Shown: positions 1 through 9,727 of the stretch, in pieces
Layout of the letters: each line of letters begins with the position of its first letter
Numbering within the stretch: the stretch's first letter is position 1
Origin: Zhihengliuella sp. ISTPL4
Lineage (GTDB): Bacteria > Actinomycetota > Actinomycetes > Actinomycetales > Microbacteriaceae
DNA: 64,000 bases
NCBI RefSeq assembly: GCF_002848265.1
Contig: NZ_CP025422.1
Span: 1,828,727 to 1,892,726, forward strand
Direction of reading: 5' to 3'
Made by a program: the position numbers and the translations under genes
The notes under the pieces: model-generated
What the model saw: only the letters and a program-made list of their open reading frames with translations
Database searches by the model: none
Told to the model about the DNA's origin: nothing

Positions 1-292
1 TCTGCAGGGACACGGGGTACTCCGCCACGATCGTCACGTCGACCGCCACCTGCGTCTCACCCACCTCGACGCTGATCCCCTGCGCGAGGTCGGTCGTGTT
101 GAGGGCGTCGCGGATCGCGCCCATCATGCGCGCGGCGCCCCCGCCCAGGGCGTAGACGCCGTCGACCTCTCGTGCCGCGATGCCGGCGATCTTCGCGACC
201 ACCGCATCCTCGATCGTGGTCTTCCCCGCCGCCCCCTGCGACGCCGGAACGACCTGAGCCTTCGGCTGGGTGGCCCCAGTCACGTTCGCCAT
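1..292 (-). CDS. Asp23/Gls24 family envelope stress protein (C-terminus off window)
   Basis: The first 97 codons of a minus-strand gene that runs off the left edge. The protein opens with a low-complexity tail (MANVTGATQPKAQVV) and continues with TTIEDAVVAKIAGIAAREVDG and VEVGETQVAVDVTIVAEY, the N-terminal half of the Asp23/Gls24 (DUF322) fold. Family members are small cytoplasmic proteins, often membrane-anchored through a partner and linked to envelope or alkaline stress. ATG at 292 is chosen because AAGGAG lies 6 bases upstream; an in-frame ATG at 307 would place that Shine-Dalgarno inside the gene. Family assignment is good; the specific role is inferred. Confidence 0.85.
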   Translation of the reverse strand, partial: MANVTGATQPKAQVVPASQGAAGKTTIEDAVVAKIAGIAAREVDGVYALGGGAARMMGAIRDALNTTDLAQGISVEVGETQVAVDVTIVAEYPVSLQ

Positions 293-431
293 CTCGAGCT
301 CCTTCATCCGTGTGTCCACGCGGTCTCCGCGCGGGCCGTGTTCTCACGACACCACTAAGACGGTCGGGGAGCACGGAATGTCACAAACTTCTTCGGATGA
401 TTTTCTTCGCTGCCCGCGGACGACGGCTTTC

Positions 432-466
432 AGTGCACTCCAAGGTTGAAAGTGCAAAGTTGCACT
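432..466. promoter_or_regulatory. Candidate operator of the adjacent TetR regulator
   Basis: AGTGCAA-AG-TTGCACT (451-466) is a perfect inverted repeat ending 2 bases before the tetR start codon, and AGTGCACT (432-439) is a second palindrome with the same half-site. Position and symmetry fit autorepression of the tetR-MFS pair; a TTGAAA at 446-451 could be a -35 element. Binding is inferred. Confidence 0.55.
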
Positions 467-468
467 CT

Positions 469-2747
<2,279 letters not shown>

Positions 2748-2753
2748 CCCGCG

Positions 2754-2915
2754 CTAGGGGAGGTCGGCGACGTCGACGTCGTCGTCGTCCTCCCCGCCGC
2801 CCGTCGCCGGAAGGTCATCGGGCTCGGGGTCGTGGTCGGTGGTGACGAAGTCGGGGTCGACGCCGACGGCCTCGATCTCCTCCTGGTTGTCCTGGCTGTT
2901 CGACGTGTCGGACAT
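2754..2915 (-). CDS. Small acidic hypothetical protein (53 aa)
   Basis: A 53-residue, very acidic, probably disordered protein: MSDTSNSQDNQEEIEAVGVD at the start and an Asp run (EDDDDVDVADL) at the end. ATG at 2915 is preceded by GGAGG at the right distance (6 bases), which is the main argument that the gene is real. It converges on the MFS gene with only 6 bases between stops, so the two may share termination. No family recognised and no cysteine or hydrophobic segment. Longer versions of the frame upstream lack a start with a Shine-Dalgarno. Confidence 0.6.
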   Translation of the reverse strand: MSDTSNSQDNQEEIEAVGVDPDFVTTDHDPEPDDLPATGGGEDDDDVDVADLP

Positions 2916-3077
2916 GGCGCCTCCTGACGTTGGGGATCCGGACGGCCAGTCTGCGCGGGCACGGCGACTCCGGCCGAGGGGGTTGACACGGCGTGTCCCC
3001 ACGACGCGTTCGCCGGGCCCGGTACGGAACCGCCACACTGGAGGTGCCCGCCCCCTTCCGCCCTTCGAGGAGCACCC

Positions 3078-3902
3078 GTGACCGACGCCGCACCGCACCG
3101 TTCCGCCTGGCAGCGCTTCTGGGATCGCGGTGGTTGGTGGCGCGCCCTTCTGCTGGCCGCCGTGTACTACGGGCTCTATCAGCTGCTCTCGCTCGCCTTC
3201 CTCCCTCTGGCCGCGCAGGTGGACGACCCGGCGAGTGCAGCCGGCGTCCTCGTCTACGACGTCCTGCCGATCCTCGCCGGGGGTCTCCTTCTGGTCGCGT
3301 TCATCGCCTCGGTCGGGTGGTGGCGACCCGTCTTCGGGCGCCAGCCCATCCGGGGAGCGGGTTGGATGTGGATCGCGATCGTCGCGGTCCTGTTGTTCAA
3401 CATCCTCCGCTTCCTCACGATCGACGATGACAGCGTCGGCGTGGATGTCGTGGCGACCTGGTTGCTCGCAGGACTCGTCATCGGCTTCGCGGAAGAGGTC
3501 CTCACCCGAGGCCTCGTCGTGAAGATGATGCGGGACGCGGGGGCGCGCGAGCTCGTCGTCGCGGTCGTCTCGGCGGCGATCTTCGCCGCGCTGCACGCCG
3601 GCAACCTTCTGACCGGGCAGAACCTCCTCGCGACGCTGTTCCAGCTCGTGTACACCTTCGCGTTCGGCATCTGCATGTACCTCGCACTCCGCGTCACGCG
3701 GACCATCGTGGCCCCGATCCTCCTGCACGCCAGCACGGACCCGAGCATCTTCCTGCAGACGCTGCATCCCGCCGAGGGTGGGCTCACGGCCGTCGCGGGG
3801 CTCGGCAACATCGTCGTGATCGTCGCGGGCCTCGTGCTGCTGGTCTTCATCCGCGGTCGGGTCGGTGCAGTCGCGCCGGACACCCTCACTCCGCAGCGCT
3901 GA
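3078..3902 (+). CDS. CPBP family intramembrane metalloprotease
   Basis: A 274-aa multi-pass membrane protein of the CAAX-protease/bacteriocin-processing (Abi, CPBP) family. The three family motifs are present in order: EEVLTRG (EExxxR type, around residue 139), an HAGN motif near residue 173, and LHASTD near residue 216, the expected glutamate and histidine ligands of an intramembrane active site. GTG at 3078 is preceded by GAGGAG. TTGACA at 2983-2988 is a possible -35, without a convincing -10. Bacterial members are linked to prenyl-protein or peptide processing, immunity or membrane anchoring; the substrate here is unknown. No obvious operon partner. Confidence 0.88.
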   Translation: MTDAAPHRSAWQRFWDRGGWWRALLLAAVYYGLYQLLSLAFLPLAAQVDDPASAAGVLVYDVLPILAGGLLLVAFIASVGWWRPVFGRQPIRGAGWMWIAIVAVLLFNILRFLTIDDDSVGVDVVATWLLAGLVIGFAEEVLTRGLVVKMMRDAGARELVVAVVSAAIFAALHAGNLLTGQNLLATLFQLVYTFAFGICMYLALRVTRTIVAPILLHASTDPSIFLQTLHPAEGGLTAVAGLGNIVVIVAGLVLLVFIRGRVGAVAPDTLTPQR

Positions 3903-3911
3903 GAGCCACGC

Positions 3912-4391
3912 TCACTCCGCACGCCAGACCGCGTGGCTGCCGACGGCCGCGATCGCGAACACCAGGACGGCCACCCGGTGTGCATCGCCCACGGCGAGCG
4001 CCACCTCGGAACCGCCGACGACCTCGTCGGCGACACGGGCCACCGCCTGTCGGGTCACGACAGCATCGTCCGTGCCGACCAGCCCGTCCGCGAGCCACCC
4101 CATGGCGAGTCGGAGCGACGTCGGTCCGACCTCGACCCCGACGGGCGCAGCCGGACAGCTCAGCACGTCGGCGACCGTCGCCCGGCACCGATGGAGGCCG
4201 TCGAGCGCCCCGGCCAAGGTACCGGTCAGCAGCGCCCGCCCGTACCCTTCAGCGACCAGGACATCCCAGGAGTCTCTCGGCGCGAGCGCATCCAGCCCGA
4301 GACAGTGGCCGCGTCCGTCCGCGACCACCTCCTCCAGGGCCCGCCGCGCGTCCCGGAACACGATGCTCGTACGGCGATCGGGCGCAGACAC
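3912..4391 (-). CDS. Hypothetical protein (159 aa)
   Basis: I do not recognise this protein. The minus strand has consistent high-GC codon use and a plausible soluble alpha/beta composition (TSIVFRDARRALEEVVAD near the start; VAVLVFAIAAVGSHAVW at the end, too short for a confident membrane helix). It starts at a GTG (4391) with a weak GAGG upstream and converges on the CPBP protease with 9 bases between stops. The tRNA-Met/tRNA-Thr transcript ends just upstream. Competing plus-strand frames look like shadows because they run into the tRNAs. Confidence 0.6.
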   Translation of the reverse strand: MSAPDRRTSIVFRDARRALEEVVADGRGHCLGLDALAPRDSWDVLVAEGYGRALLTGTLAGALDGLHRCRATVADVLSCPAAPVGVEVGPTSLRLAMGWLADGLVGTDDAVVTRQAVARVADEVVGGSEVALAVGDAHRVAVLVFAIAAVGSHAVWRAE

Positions 4392-4512
4392 AGGAGACCT
4401 CGTCCCTCGATGCCCGCCACCTGGGTGGTCGACCGTGCAGCCGACGCGTCACACTCTAAGCCGCTCCGCGCGGGGCGAGGACGGTATCCCGGCACAGAGG
4501 CCGGAAACGACA

Positions 4513-4539
4513 AAACCCCCGGGAAGGTTCCGGGGGTTT
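4513..4539 (-). terminator. Intrinsic terminator after the tRNA-Thr/tRNA-Met transcript
   Basis: A perfect 10-bp stem (AAACCCCCGG / CCGGGGGTTT) with a 7-base loop; on the minus strand it is followed by GTTTTG. It sits just downstream of tRNA-Met and is near-symmetric, so it may act in both directions. Confidence 0.8.
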
Positions 4540-4546
4540 CCATCTG

Positions 4547-4620
4547 TAGCAGGAGCGGGGCTTGAACCCGCGACCTCACGATTATGAGTCGTGCGCTCTC
4601 ACCAACTGAGCTACCCTGCC
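4547..4620 (-). tRNA. tRNA-Met (CAU anticodon)
   Basis: A 74-nt cloverleaf: acceptor GGCAGGG/TCCTGCT with two G-U pairs, D stem GCTC/GAGC, anticodon stem CACGA/TCGTG with loop CTCATAA, T stem GCGGG/CCCGC with TTCAAGC loop. The CCA end is not encoded (CAG follows the discriminator A). The CAU anticodon without the initiator's C1-A72 mismatch fits elongator Met; tRNA-Ile2 with lysidine-modified CAU shares much of this shape and is the alternative. Confidence 0.9.
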
Positions 4621-4652
4621 GCACGGCATCCGCATCGCAGATGCGAACTCCG

Positions 4653-4724
4653 AGCCCCGAGTCAGGATTGAACTGACGACCCCTTCCTTACCATGGAAGT
4701 GCTCTGCCACTGAGCTATCGGGGC
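4653..4724 (-). tRNA. tRNA-Thr (GGU anticodon)
   Basis: A 72-nt cloverleaf with a perfect acceptor stem (GCCCCGA/TCGGGGC), D stem GCTC/GAGC, anticodon stem CTTCC/GGAAG and loop ATGGTAA giving anticodon GGT, which reads ACC and ACU. No encoded CCA. It lies 32 bases upstream of tRNA-Met on the same strand, so both are probably processed from one transcript. Confidence 0.94.
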
Positions 4725-4792
4725 GTGCTGCCCCTCGCGGGGCAACCACACGAGAATACCATCACTGTGGCGTCCTCATGAAATCGAGACGG

Positions 4793-6106
4793 TCACTCCT
4801 CCGAGGTGAGCGACGTGCGTCCGGCGTTCTTGTTGAGCCACGGCATCGGGTCGATGGTCGTCCCGTTGACGATGAGCTCGAAGTGCAGGTGCGCACCGTA
4901 GGAGCGGCCGGTGTTGCCGGTCTTGCCGACGATGTCGCCGACCTTGACGGTGTCGCCCGCCTTGACCTGCAGCGAGCCGTACTGCATGTGCGAGTAGTGG
5001 CTCGTGATGACGGATCCGTCGATGACGTGGTCAATGTACACGGTGACGCCGTAGGCGCCGCCCTGCTCGGTCGCGATGCGGACCGTGCCGTCGGCGATGG
5101 CCTGGATCGGTGCGCCGTTGCCGGGGACGAAGTCGATGCCCTCGTGGAGGCGTCCGCTGCGCATGCCGTAGCCGTAGCTCATGCCGACGCCGACGAGGAA
5201 CGGCCACTGGATGGCGGCGTCGGGGTCGTTGGTGAAGATCTCGCCCGAGTAGTTGATGCCCTGCTCGGCGGCGACCTCGACGAGGGAGACCGTGCTGAAG
5301 TTGTCGGCGCGCGACAGTGGCTCGTTCTGCACGCCGGACGGGGCGACGAAAGCCTGGATCTCCTCGTCCGCCGAACCCGCCGCGTCGGCGGCAGCCGCGG
5401 TGACGAGCGAGGTCGAGGCGAGGGAACCGCCCTGGGCGGCAGCAACGGCCTCCGCGGGCAGCGTCATGGACACGGCAAGGAGACCCGCGAGGCCCATCGC
5501 GCCGACGGTGGCACCGGCCGTGAGGGCCTTGCGGATGCTACGCGTGCGGCGGGGGCCGACGGCGGCAAGGCCGGCGGTGTCGATCTTCGGCGCCGCCTGC
5601 GAGGCCGGGTTCGCGGCGAAGGCCGAACGGCGGGACGCCGATGAGGTCGGGATGGAGCCGGTGGTGCGGAAGGCGCGAGAGGCGCGCTCGAAGGCGTCGC
5701 CGTCGGCGTCGGCTTCGGCGACGAAGGGCTCGGATGCCGGGGCGATGTCCTCGACCGGGACCGTGTCCTCGGTCTTCTCGACGATCTCGGCGACGACAGG
5801 CACCGCGGGGACGTCGGCGATGGCGGGGACGGCCGCCGCGATGAAGGGCTCCTCGGGCGCGACCGGCACCGGAGGGACGTCGGCCTGGCGCTGACGCGCG
5901 GCGCGGCGGGACAGAGGAATGACAGCGGCGAGCGCGATCACGGTCTCCGCGTCAGCGAGGGGTGCCGTCGACCCGCTCGCCGAGGCCTCGGAGGCCGCAG
6001 TGCGAGGGCGGCTGGACCGGCGCGTGGGCGCAGCGGCAGCCTGGGGGTTCTCGAAGGGCAAAACTAATCTCTCGGTCGTTCGTGATGCTCGGGGGCGCAA
6101 TGACAA
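4793..6106 (-). CDS. M23 family metallopeptidase (cell-wall endopeptidase)
   Basis: A 437-aa envelope protein. An unusually long N-terminal region of about 190 residues rich in Ala/Pro/Glu precedes one hydrophobic segment (LTAGATVGAMGLAGLLAVSM), probably a membrane anchor or late signal. The C-terminal LytM/M23 domain has the zinc ligands HEGIDF (around residue 320) and HLHFEL (around 406), so it should be catalytically competent on peptidoglycan cross-links. The start appears to be TTG at 6106 with GAAGGTGAG just upstream; a stop codon immediately 5' in frame limits alternatives. Two potential hairpins precede the start, one over the Shine-Dalgarno. Start choice is moderately sure. Confidence 0.85.
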   Translation of the reverse strand: MSLRPRASRTTERLVLPFENPQAAAAPTRRSSRPRTAASEASASGSTAPLADAETVIALAAVIPLSRRAARQRQADVPPVPVAPEEPFIAAAVPAIADVPAVPVVAEIVEKTEDTVPVEDIAPASEPFVAEADADGDAFERASRAFRTTGSIPTSSASRRSAFAANPASQAAPKIDTAGLAAVGPRRTRSIRKALTAGATVGAMGLAGLLAVSMTLPAEAVAAAQGGSLASTSLVTAAAADAAGSADEEIQAFVAPSGVQNEPLSRADNFSTVSLVEVAAEQGINYSGEIFTNDPDAAIQWPFLVGVGMSYGYGMRSGRLHEGIDFVPGNGAPIQAIADGTVRIATEQGGAYGVTVYIDHVIDGSVITSHYSHMQYGSLQVKAGDTVKVGDIVGKTGNTGRSYGAHLHFELIVNGTTIDPMPWLNKNAGRTSLTSEE

Positions 6107-6157
6107 CTCTCACCTTCGGGTGGTGAAAGTAACGATCGGGTAAACACTACCCCGATC
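6107..6157 (-). promoter_or_regulatory. Paired leader hairpins upstream of the M23 peptidase
   Basis: Read on the minus strand, GATCGGG (6157-6151) pairs with CCCGATC (6140-6134), and directly after it CTTTCACC (6129-6122) can pair with GGTGAGAG (6114-6107), which contains the Shine-Dalgarno. The first could terminate or attenuate read-through from the gene upstream; the second could limit initiation. Structure is seen, function inferred. Confidence 0.4.
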
Positions 6158-6180
6158 CTCCTGTGAAAGCCATGGATCGG

Positions 6181-6978
6181 TCAGGGTTTTTCCTCATCGA
6201 GGATAGCGCGGAGTCGGTCGTGCACGGTCACGCCGCCCGCGATGAGGAAGGGCCGCGGCGATTTCCGATCGATCCGGCTCACCCAGCCACCCGCTTCCTG
6301 GACGAGCAGCGCGCCCGCGGCGTGGTCCCACGGCTTGAGTCCGCGCTCGAAGTACCCATCCAGTCGCCCGGCCGCCACGTAGGCGAGATCCAAGGCGGCC
6401 GACCCCATCCGACGAAGGTCGCGGGCGATCGGCATCACCCGCCGAACCGTCGCGAGATCGCCGTCGTGGGTCGCCGGGTCGTAGCCGAACCCGGTCGCCA
6501 GGAGCGCACCGGCGTCGGTCACCTCGGTGACCGCGAGCCGGACGCCATCCGACCAGGCGCCGTGGCCGCGCGCCGCCGTGAAGGTCTCGCGCACGGCGGG
6601 CGCGTGCACGGCGGCGGCCAGCGCCTCCCACGCGTCGGGCTCCGGCGGACCGCTGACGGCCGCGATGCTCACGTTGTACGCCGGGATGCCGTAGGCGTAG
6701 TTCACCGTGCCGTCGATGGGGTCGACGACCCAGGTGATGCCGCTGTCCCCGTCGGTCGCACCCGACTCCTCTCCGAGGAAGCCGTCCGCCGGGCGCGCCG
6801 CCTGCAGTCGCTCACGGATGAGCGCCTCGATCTCGCGGTCGGCGTCAGTGACGATGTCGGCGAGCGTCGACTTCGTCGCGGCGAGGCGGACCCCTTCCCG
6901 CCGTCGGGCGCGGGCGAGCGCGCCCGCCTCCTCCGCGATCTCCGTCGCCAGCGCGCTGAGCTCGAGAGCGTCGATCAC
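6181..6978 (-). CDS. Inositol monophosphatase family protein
   Basis: A 265-aa Mg2+-dependent phosphatase of the inositol monophosphatase/FBPase superfamily. Metal-binding motifs are intact: FLGEES (near residue 70), the signature DPIDGTVNY (near 87), and PWDHAAGALLVQEAGG towards the C-terminus. In actinobacteria such proteins act as inositol-1-phosphatase, histidinol-phosphatase (HisN) or 3'(2'),5'-bisphosphate nucleotidase; sequence motifs do not separate these. GTG at 6978 overlaps the last codons of the upstream membrane-protein gene by 4 bases (GTGA), so the two are translationally coupled. Confidence 0.88.
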   Translation of the reverse strand: MIDALELSALATEIAEEAGALARARRREGVRLAATKSTLADIVTDADREIEALIRERLQAARPADGFLGEESGATDGDSGITWVVDPIDGTVNYAYGIPAYNVSIAAVSGPPEPDAWEALAAAVHAPAVRETFTAARGHGAWSDGVRLAVTEVTDAGALLATGFGYDPATHDGDLATVRRVMPIARDLRRMGSAALDLAYVAAGRLDGYFERGLKPWDHAAGALLVQEAGGWVSRIDRKSPRPFLIAGGVTVHDRLRAILDEEKP

Positions 6979-8030
6979 GGTGCCGGGTGCGAGGGCGCGG
7001 GCGGCGGCGGCGGGAAAGCCGGGGGCTCACCCTGGCTGGGCGACGCGGGCTGCGGCGGAGCCGGCTGCGGCGGTGCCGGCTGAGCGGGTGCCGACGAGGG
7101 CGGCGCCGGCTGCGGCGGCGCAGGCAGGTCGGGCGCGGAAGGCACAGAGCCTGGGGCCGGAGCCGGAGGAGCGGCGAAGTCCGGAAGGGCCGGCGCCGTG
7201 GGCGCGAGGGGCGGCGACGCGACGGGGAACGCCGCGGCCGGCGCCTGACTCAGCGCCTGCGGAGCCGTCGAGGGATACCCCGTGTAATAGGCGTTCCAGT
7301 CCGGGCTTCCGTCGGGAAGAGCCGGGAGCGGCGTGATCCCGTCGGCGTAGGTCGGCCAGGACGTGGCGGGCGCGACAGGCCGGGCAGCGGGAGCCTTCTT
7401 CGGTGCGAACAGGGCGTTCAGCAGCGGGATCAGCGTGGTGCCGACGGCGACGAGGATCGTGAGGGCGACGACGATGCGCCAGTACAGCTCGGTGTAGTCG
7501 AAGGTGTTCGGGAAGGTGAGGAAGAAGACGAGCAGCGCGACGAGAGCGCCGAGGAAGGCGATCGTCACGATGTGGATCACCTTCGTGAACGTCGTCACGT
7601 GGCGCTGGGCGGCACGAGTGAACAGCCGCACGTGCAGCAGCGCGAGTTGCAGGATCCCGATCACGAGAAGCAGCTGGAAGAAGCGCTCCGCCCCGAAGTA
7701 GAAGCCGTCCTCCGGGAGCCAGATCTTCACGAGGCCGACGAGGAGCGCGATGACCCAGGTGACCATGCTCGCGAGCTGGAGCCAGTCCGGCCGGTTCGGC
7801 GCGAGGCCCGCCTCGAGGATGGCGATCCCGGCGAAGGCGGCGAGCAGGAGGATCGTGAGGAACGCGCGACCGATGAGGCCGTTCTGATCACCGACCAGCA
7901 CCCACACGACGCACACCAGAGCCGCGGCGATGAGGGCGCCGATGGCGACCCACAGCGATCCCCTGATGAGCAGCGACATGTTCTTCTTGTCACCCTGCGG
8001 CTGCAGCCGGGCGGTGTCCGGATGGGACAT
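6975..8030 (-). CDS. Membrane protein with Pro/Ala-rich C-terminal tail
   Basis: A 351-aa protein of unknown function. About six transmembrane helices occupy residues 20-240 (for example LWVAIGALIAAALVCVVWVL, VIHIVTIAFLGALVALLVFF). The last 90 or so residues are low-complexity Pro/Ala/Gln with recurring PAPPQPAPP blocks, likely a disordered cytoplasmic or wall-facing tail. ATG at 8030 is used because GAGAGGA lies 7 bases upstream; the frame is open further 5' but without a supported start. It shares a 4-base overlap with the inositol-phosphatase gene. Confidence 0.75.
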   Translation of the reverse strand: MSHPDTARLQPQGDKKNMSLLIRGSLWVAIGALIAAALVCVVWVLVGDQNGLIGRAFLTILLLAAFAGIAILEAGLAPNRPDWLQLASMVTWVIALLVGLVKIWLPEDGFYFGAERFFQLLLVIGILQLALLHVRLFTRAAQRHVTTFTKVIHIVTIAFLGALVALLVFFLTFPNTFDYTELYWRIVVALTILVAVGTTLIPLLNALFAPKKAPAARPVAPATSWPTYADGITPLPALPDGSPDWNAYYTGYPSTAPQALSQAPAAAFPVASPPLAPTAPALPDFAAPPAPAPGSVPSAPDLPAPPQPAPPSSAPAQPAPPQPAPPQPASPSQGEPPAFPPPPPAPSHPAP

Positions 8031-8146
8031 GGGGATCCTCTCGTCGAGCGGCGATGCCTTCATCCTGCCACGCGCGGGCCCGCTTGTTCCGGCTTCCCTC
8101 AGGCACGCGGAAGATCGGGAACCCACCACGCCCTGGGGAGGAGGGG

Positions 8147-8947
8147 TCAGCCGGCCTTTTTCGCGGACGCCGCAGCGAAGGCCGCGACCCGCGCCTGCGC
8201 GTCCGGGGTCTCCAGCGCGGCACCGATGGACCGGGCTTCCTCGCTCAGCTGCTCGGCGAAGGTGCGCTCCGGCTGCGACCGCACCAGCCGCTTGGCCTGG
8301 CCGTACGCGTCGGCGGCACCGGCGAGCCAGAATCGCGCGACCTCCTCGGCACGCGCACGGACCAGGTCGGCTTCCGTCCTGCCGTCCTCGCCCTCCACGA
8401 CCTCGGCCACCAGCCCCCAGTCGAGGGCCTCCGCAGCGGTGAGCAGCCGGTCCTGCAGCACGAGCTGGAGGGCGCGGCGCTGGCCCACGGCCCGCGCGAG
8501 CTGGGCGGACACGGAGAGGTCGGGCGTGAGGCCGATGTTCGCGTACAGGCTCCCGAGCTGCGATCGCGACCCCACCACCGCGTAGTCCGTGGCGAGCAGG
8601 ATGCCGAGTCCCCCGCCGGCCGTCGTCCCGTGCGCCGCGGCGACCACGGGGACGCTCGACTCCGTGAGCGCGCGGATCCCGGTGTTGATGACCTCCGCCA
8701 GTGCAGTGATCTCCGCCCCGGACGACCCCATGGTCGTCGCCATGTCGATCACGTCGCCACCCGCGCAGAACGCCGGTCCCGCCGCGTCGATGAGAATGGC
8801 CTGCACGTCGTCCCGCGATGTCGCCTCGACGGTCGCATCCCGCCAGGCGTAGGCCAGGTCGGCGTTGAAGGCGTTGAGGCGGGTCGGGCGGTTCAGCGTC
8901 AGCCGTGCCATCCCCTCGTCGACGGCGAACAGGATGGCATCACTCAT
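8147..8947 (-). CDS. Enoyl-CoA hydratase/isomerase family protein
   Basis: A 266-aa crotonase-fold enzyme. The oxyanion-hole segments are visible: PAFCAGGDVIDMA (about residue 65) and HGTTAGGGLGILLATDYAVV (about 110-130). The second catalytic Glu position, seen in classical hydratases near residue 140, is not obvious (SLYANIGLTPDLS), so isomerase or other crotonase chemistry is possible. ATG at 8947 has AAGGAG 6 bases upstream. Likely role is CoA-thioester catabolism; no pathway neighbours identify the substrate. It ends 116 bases from the start of the next gene on the same strand. Confidence 0.88.
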   Translation of the reverse strand: MSDAILFAVDEGMARLTLNRPTRLNAFNADLAYAWRDATVEATSRDDVQAILIDAAGPAFCAGGDVIDMATTMGSSGAEITALAEVINTGIRALTESSVPVVAAAHGTTAGGGLGILLATDYAVVGSRSQLGSLYANIGLTPDLSVSAQLARAVGQRRALQLVLQDRLLTAAEALDWGLVAEVVEGEDGRTEADLVRARAEEVARFWLAGAADAYGQAKRLVRSQPERTFAEQLSEEARSIGAALETPDAQARVAAFAAASAKKAG

Positions 8948-8979
8948 GGCTTCTCCTTCGAGCACAGGCGGATGCCTCC

Positions 8980-8985
8980 AGGCTA
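8980..8985 (-). promoter_or_regulatory. -10 element TAGCCT of the enoyl-CoA hydratase gene
   Basis: TAGCCT on the minus strand, 32 bases before the ATG, giving a short leader that contains AAGGAG. No clear -35. Confidence 0.4.
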
Positions 8986-8992
8986 GTCGCGC

Positions 8993-9484
8993 TCAGGAGC
9001 CGTCCCAGACGCGCGCGACGAATCGCTCCATCCGCCGCCGGGTGCCGTCGAGTCGGAAGTCGACCTGTCCCGCCGCCCGGATCTCGTTCGGTGCGAGCGG
9101 ATGCGCCAGGCGCACGTTCTCGTGGCAGGACAGATCGGCGCAGATGTAGGTGCCGACCGAGTCGCCGCGCTCCCCCGCCTCTCCCGTGCGTCGCGCCGCG
9201 AACAGCGCCACCTGGTTGCCCGGCTGCATCGTGTGGCAGATGTTGCACATGCCGGAGCGCCCGCGCCCTGGTTCCGACGCCCGCAGCACCACGCCGACCA
9301 CGCGTCCCTCGTGCGGGATGAGGACGTAGCCGCGCTTGCCGGCGCTCGGATCGCGCCAGGCGAAGAAGTCGAGGTAGTCCCAGTCCACGAGGAGGAAGTC
9401 GTGCGGCATCTCCATGACGCGCAGCTCATCGGCGTCCGCGTTCACGAACGACGCCCGGACGTCGGCTTCGGTGAGAGGTCGCAT
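8993..9484 (-). CDS. FBP/FusB-type treble-clef zinc-finger protein (EF-G binding family)
   Basis: A 163-aa protein resembling the FBP_C family, whose FusB/FusC members bind elongation factor G through a four-cysteine zinc finger and rescue ribosomes stalled by fusidic acid. The zinc ligands are visible as CNIC (about residue 79) and a second pair in YICADLSCHENVR. Start is ATG 9484: no Shine-Dalgarno, but TAGACT ends 6 bases upstream, typical of a leaderless gene here. Actinobacterial homologues may modulate EF-G release or ribosome recycling rather than resistance; drug protection is an inference. Confidence 0.8.
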   Translation of the reverse strand: MRPLTEADVRASFVNADADELRVMEMPHDFLLVDWDYLDFFAWRDPSAGKRGYVLIPHEGRVVGVVLRASEPGRGRSGMCNICHTMQPGNQVALFAARRTGEAGERGDSVGTYICADLSCHENVRLAHPLAPNEIRAAGQVDFRLDGTRRRMERFVARVWDGS

Positions 9485-9490
9485 CGCTCC

Positions 9491-9496
9491 AGTCTA
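9491..9496 (-). promoter_or_regulatory. Leaderless -10 (TAGACT) of the FBP-family gene
   Basis: TAGACT ends 6 bases before the ATG at 9484, with no Shine-Dalgarno between. Confidence 0.55.
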
Positions 9497-9530
9497 GGAA
9501 CTCGGCGCGGAGGTGAGGCCGGGAACGGGA

Positions 9531-9554
9531 GAAGCCCCCGCGAGCGGGGGCTTC
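9531..9554 (-). terminator. Terminator hairpin after tRNA-Tyr
   Basis: GAAGCCCCCGC / GCGGGGGCTTC, a near-perfect palindrome with a tetraloop once the central pair opens. It starts 2 bases past the encoded CCA of tRNA-Tyr; on the minus strand it ends CTTCTCCC, a poor U-tract. Confidence 0.75.
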
Positions 9555-9556
9555 CG

Positions 9557-9641
9557 TGGTGGCGAGTGAGGGATTCGAACCCCCGAAGTCGAAGACGGCT
9601 GATTTACAGTCAGATCCCTTTGGCCACTTGGGTAACTCGCC
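9557..9641 (-). tRNA. tRNA-Tyr (GUA anticodon), CCA encoded
   Basis: A class II tRNA with a long variable arm. Acceptor GGCGAGT/ACTCGCC, anticodon stem-loop CTGACTGTAAATCAG with anticodon GTA, T arm GGGGG-TTCGAAT-CCCTC. The 3' end ACCA is encoded (9560-9557), unlike the two tRNAs at 4.6 kb. A hairpin terminator follows immediately. Confidence 0.95.
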
Positions 9642-9727
9642 AGAGCGCACCCGTCCGACTTGAACAGCCAACCGGGGGCACGAAGAACAATCATACCTGT
9701 CCGATGCGGGCGCGAGAAATCGAGGCG

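Noticed and set aside
3865..4587. 240-aa plus-strand gene across the tRNA region
   Set aside because: It reads through the antisense of tRNA-Met and has Ser/Thr/Arg shadow composition; the minus-strand 159-aa frame is better.
4547..4620. tRNA-Ile2 (lysidine CAU) instead of tRNA-Met
   Set aside because: Stem and loop bases look closer to actinobacterial elongator Met; not fully excluded without the other CAU tRNAs.
6107..6180. c-di-AMP (ydaO) riboswitch upstream of the M23 gene
   Set aside because: Such riboswitches precede wall hydrolases in actinobacteria, but the gap is only about 74 bases, too short, and the conserved core is not seen.
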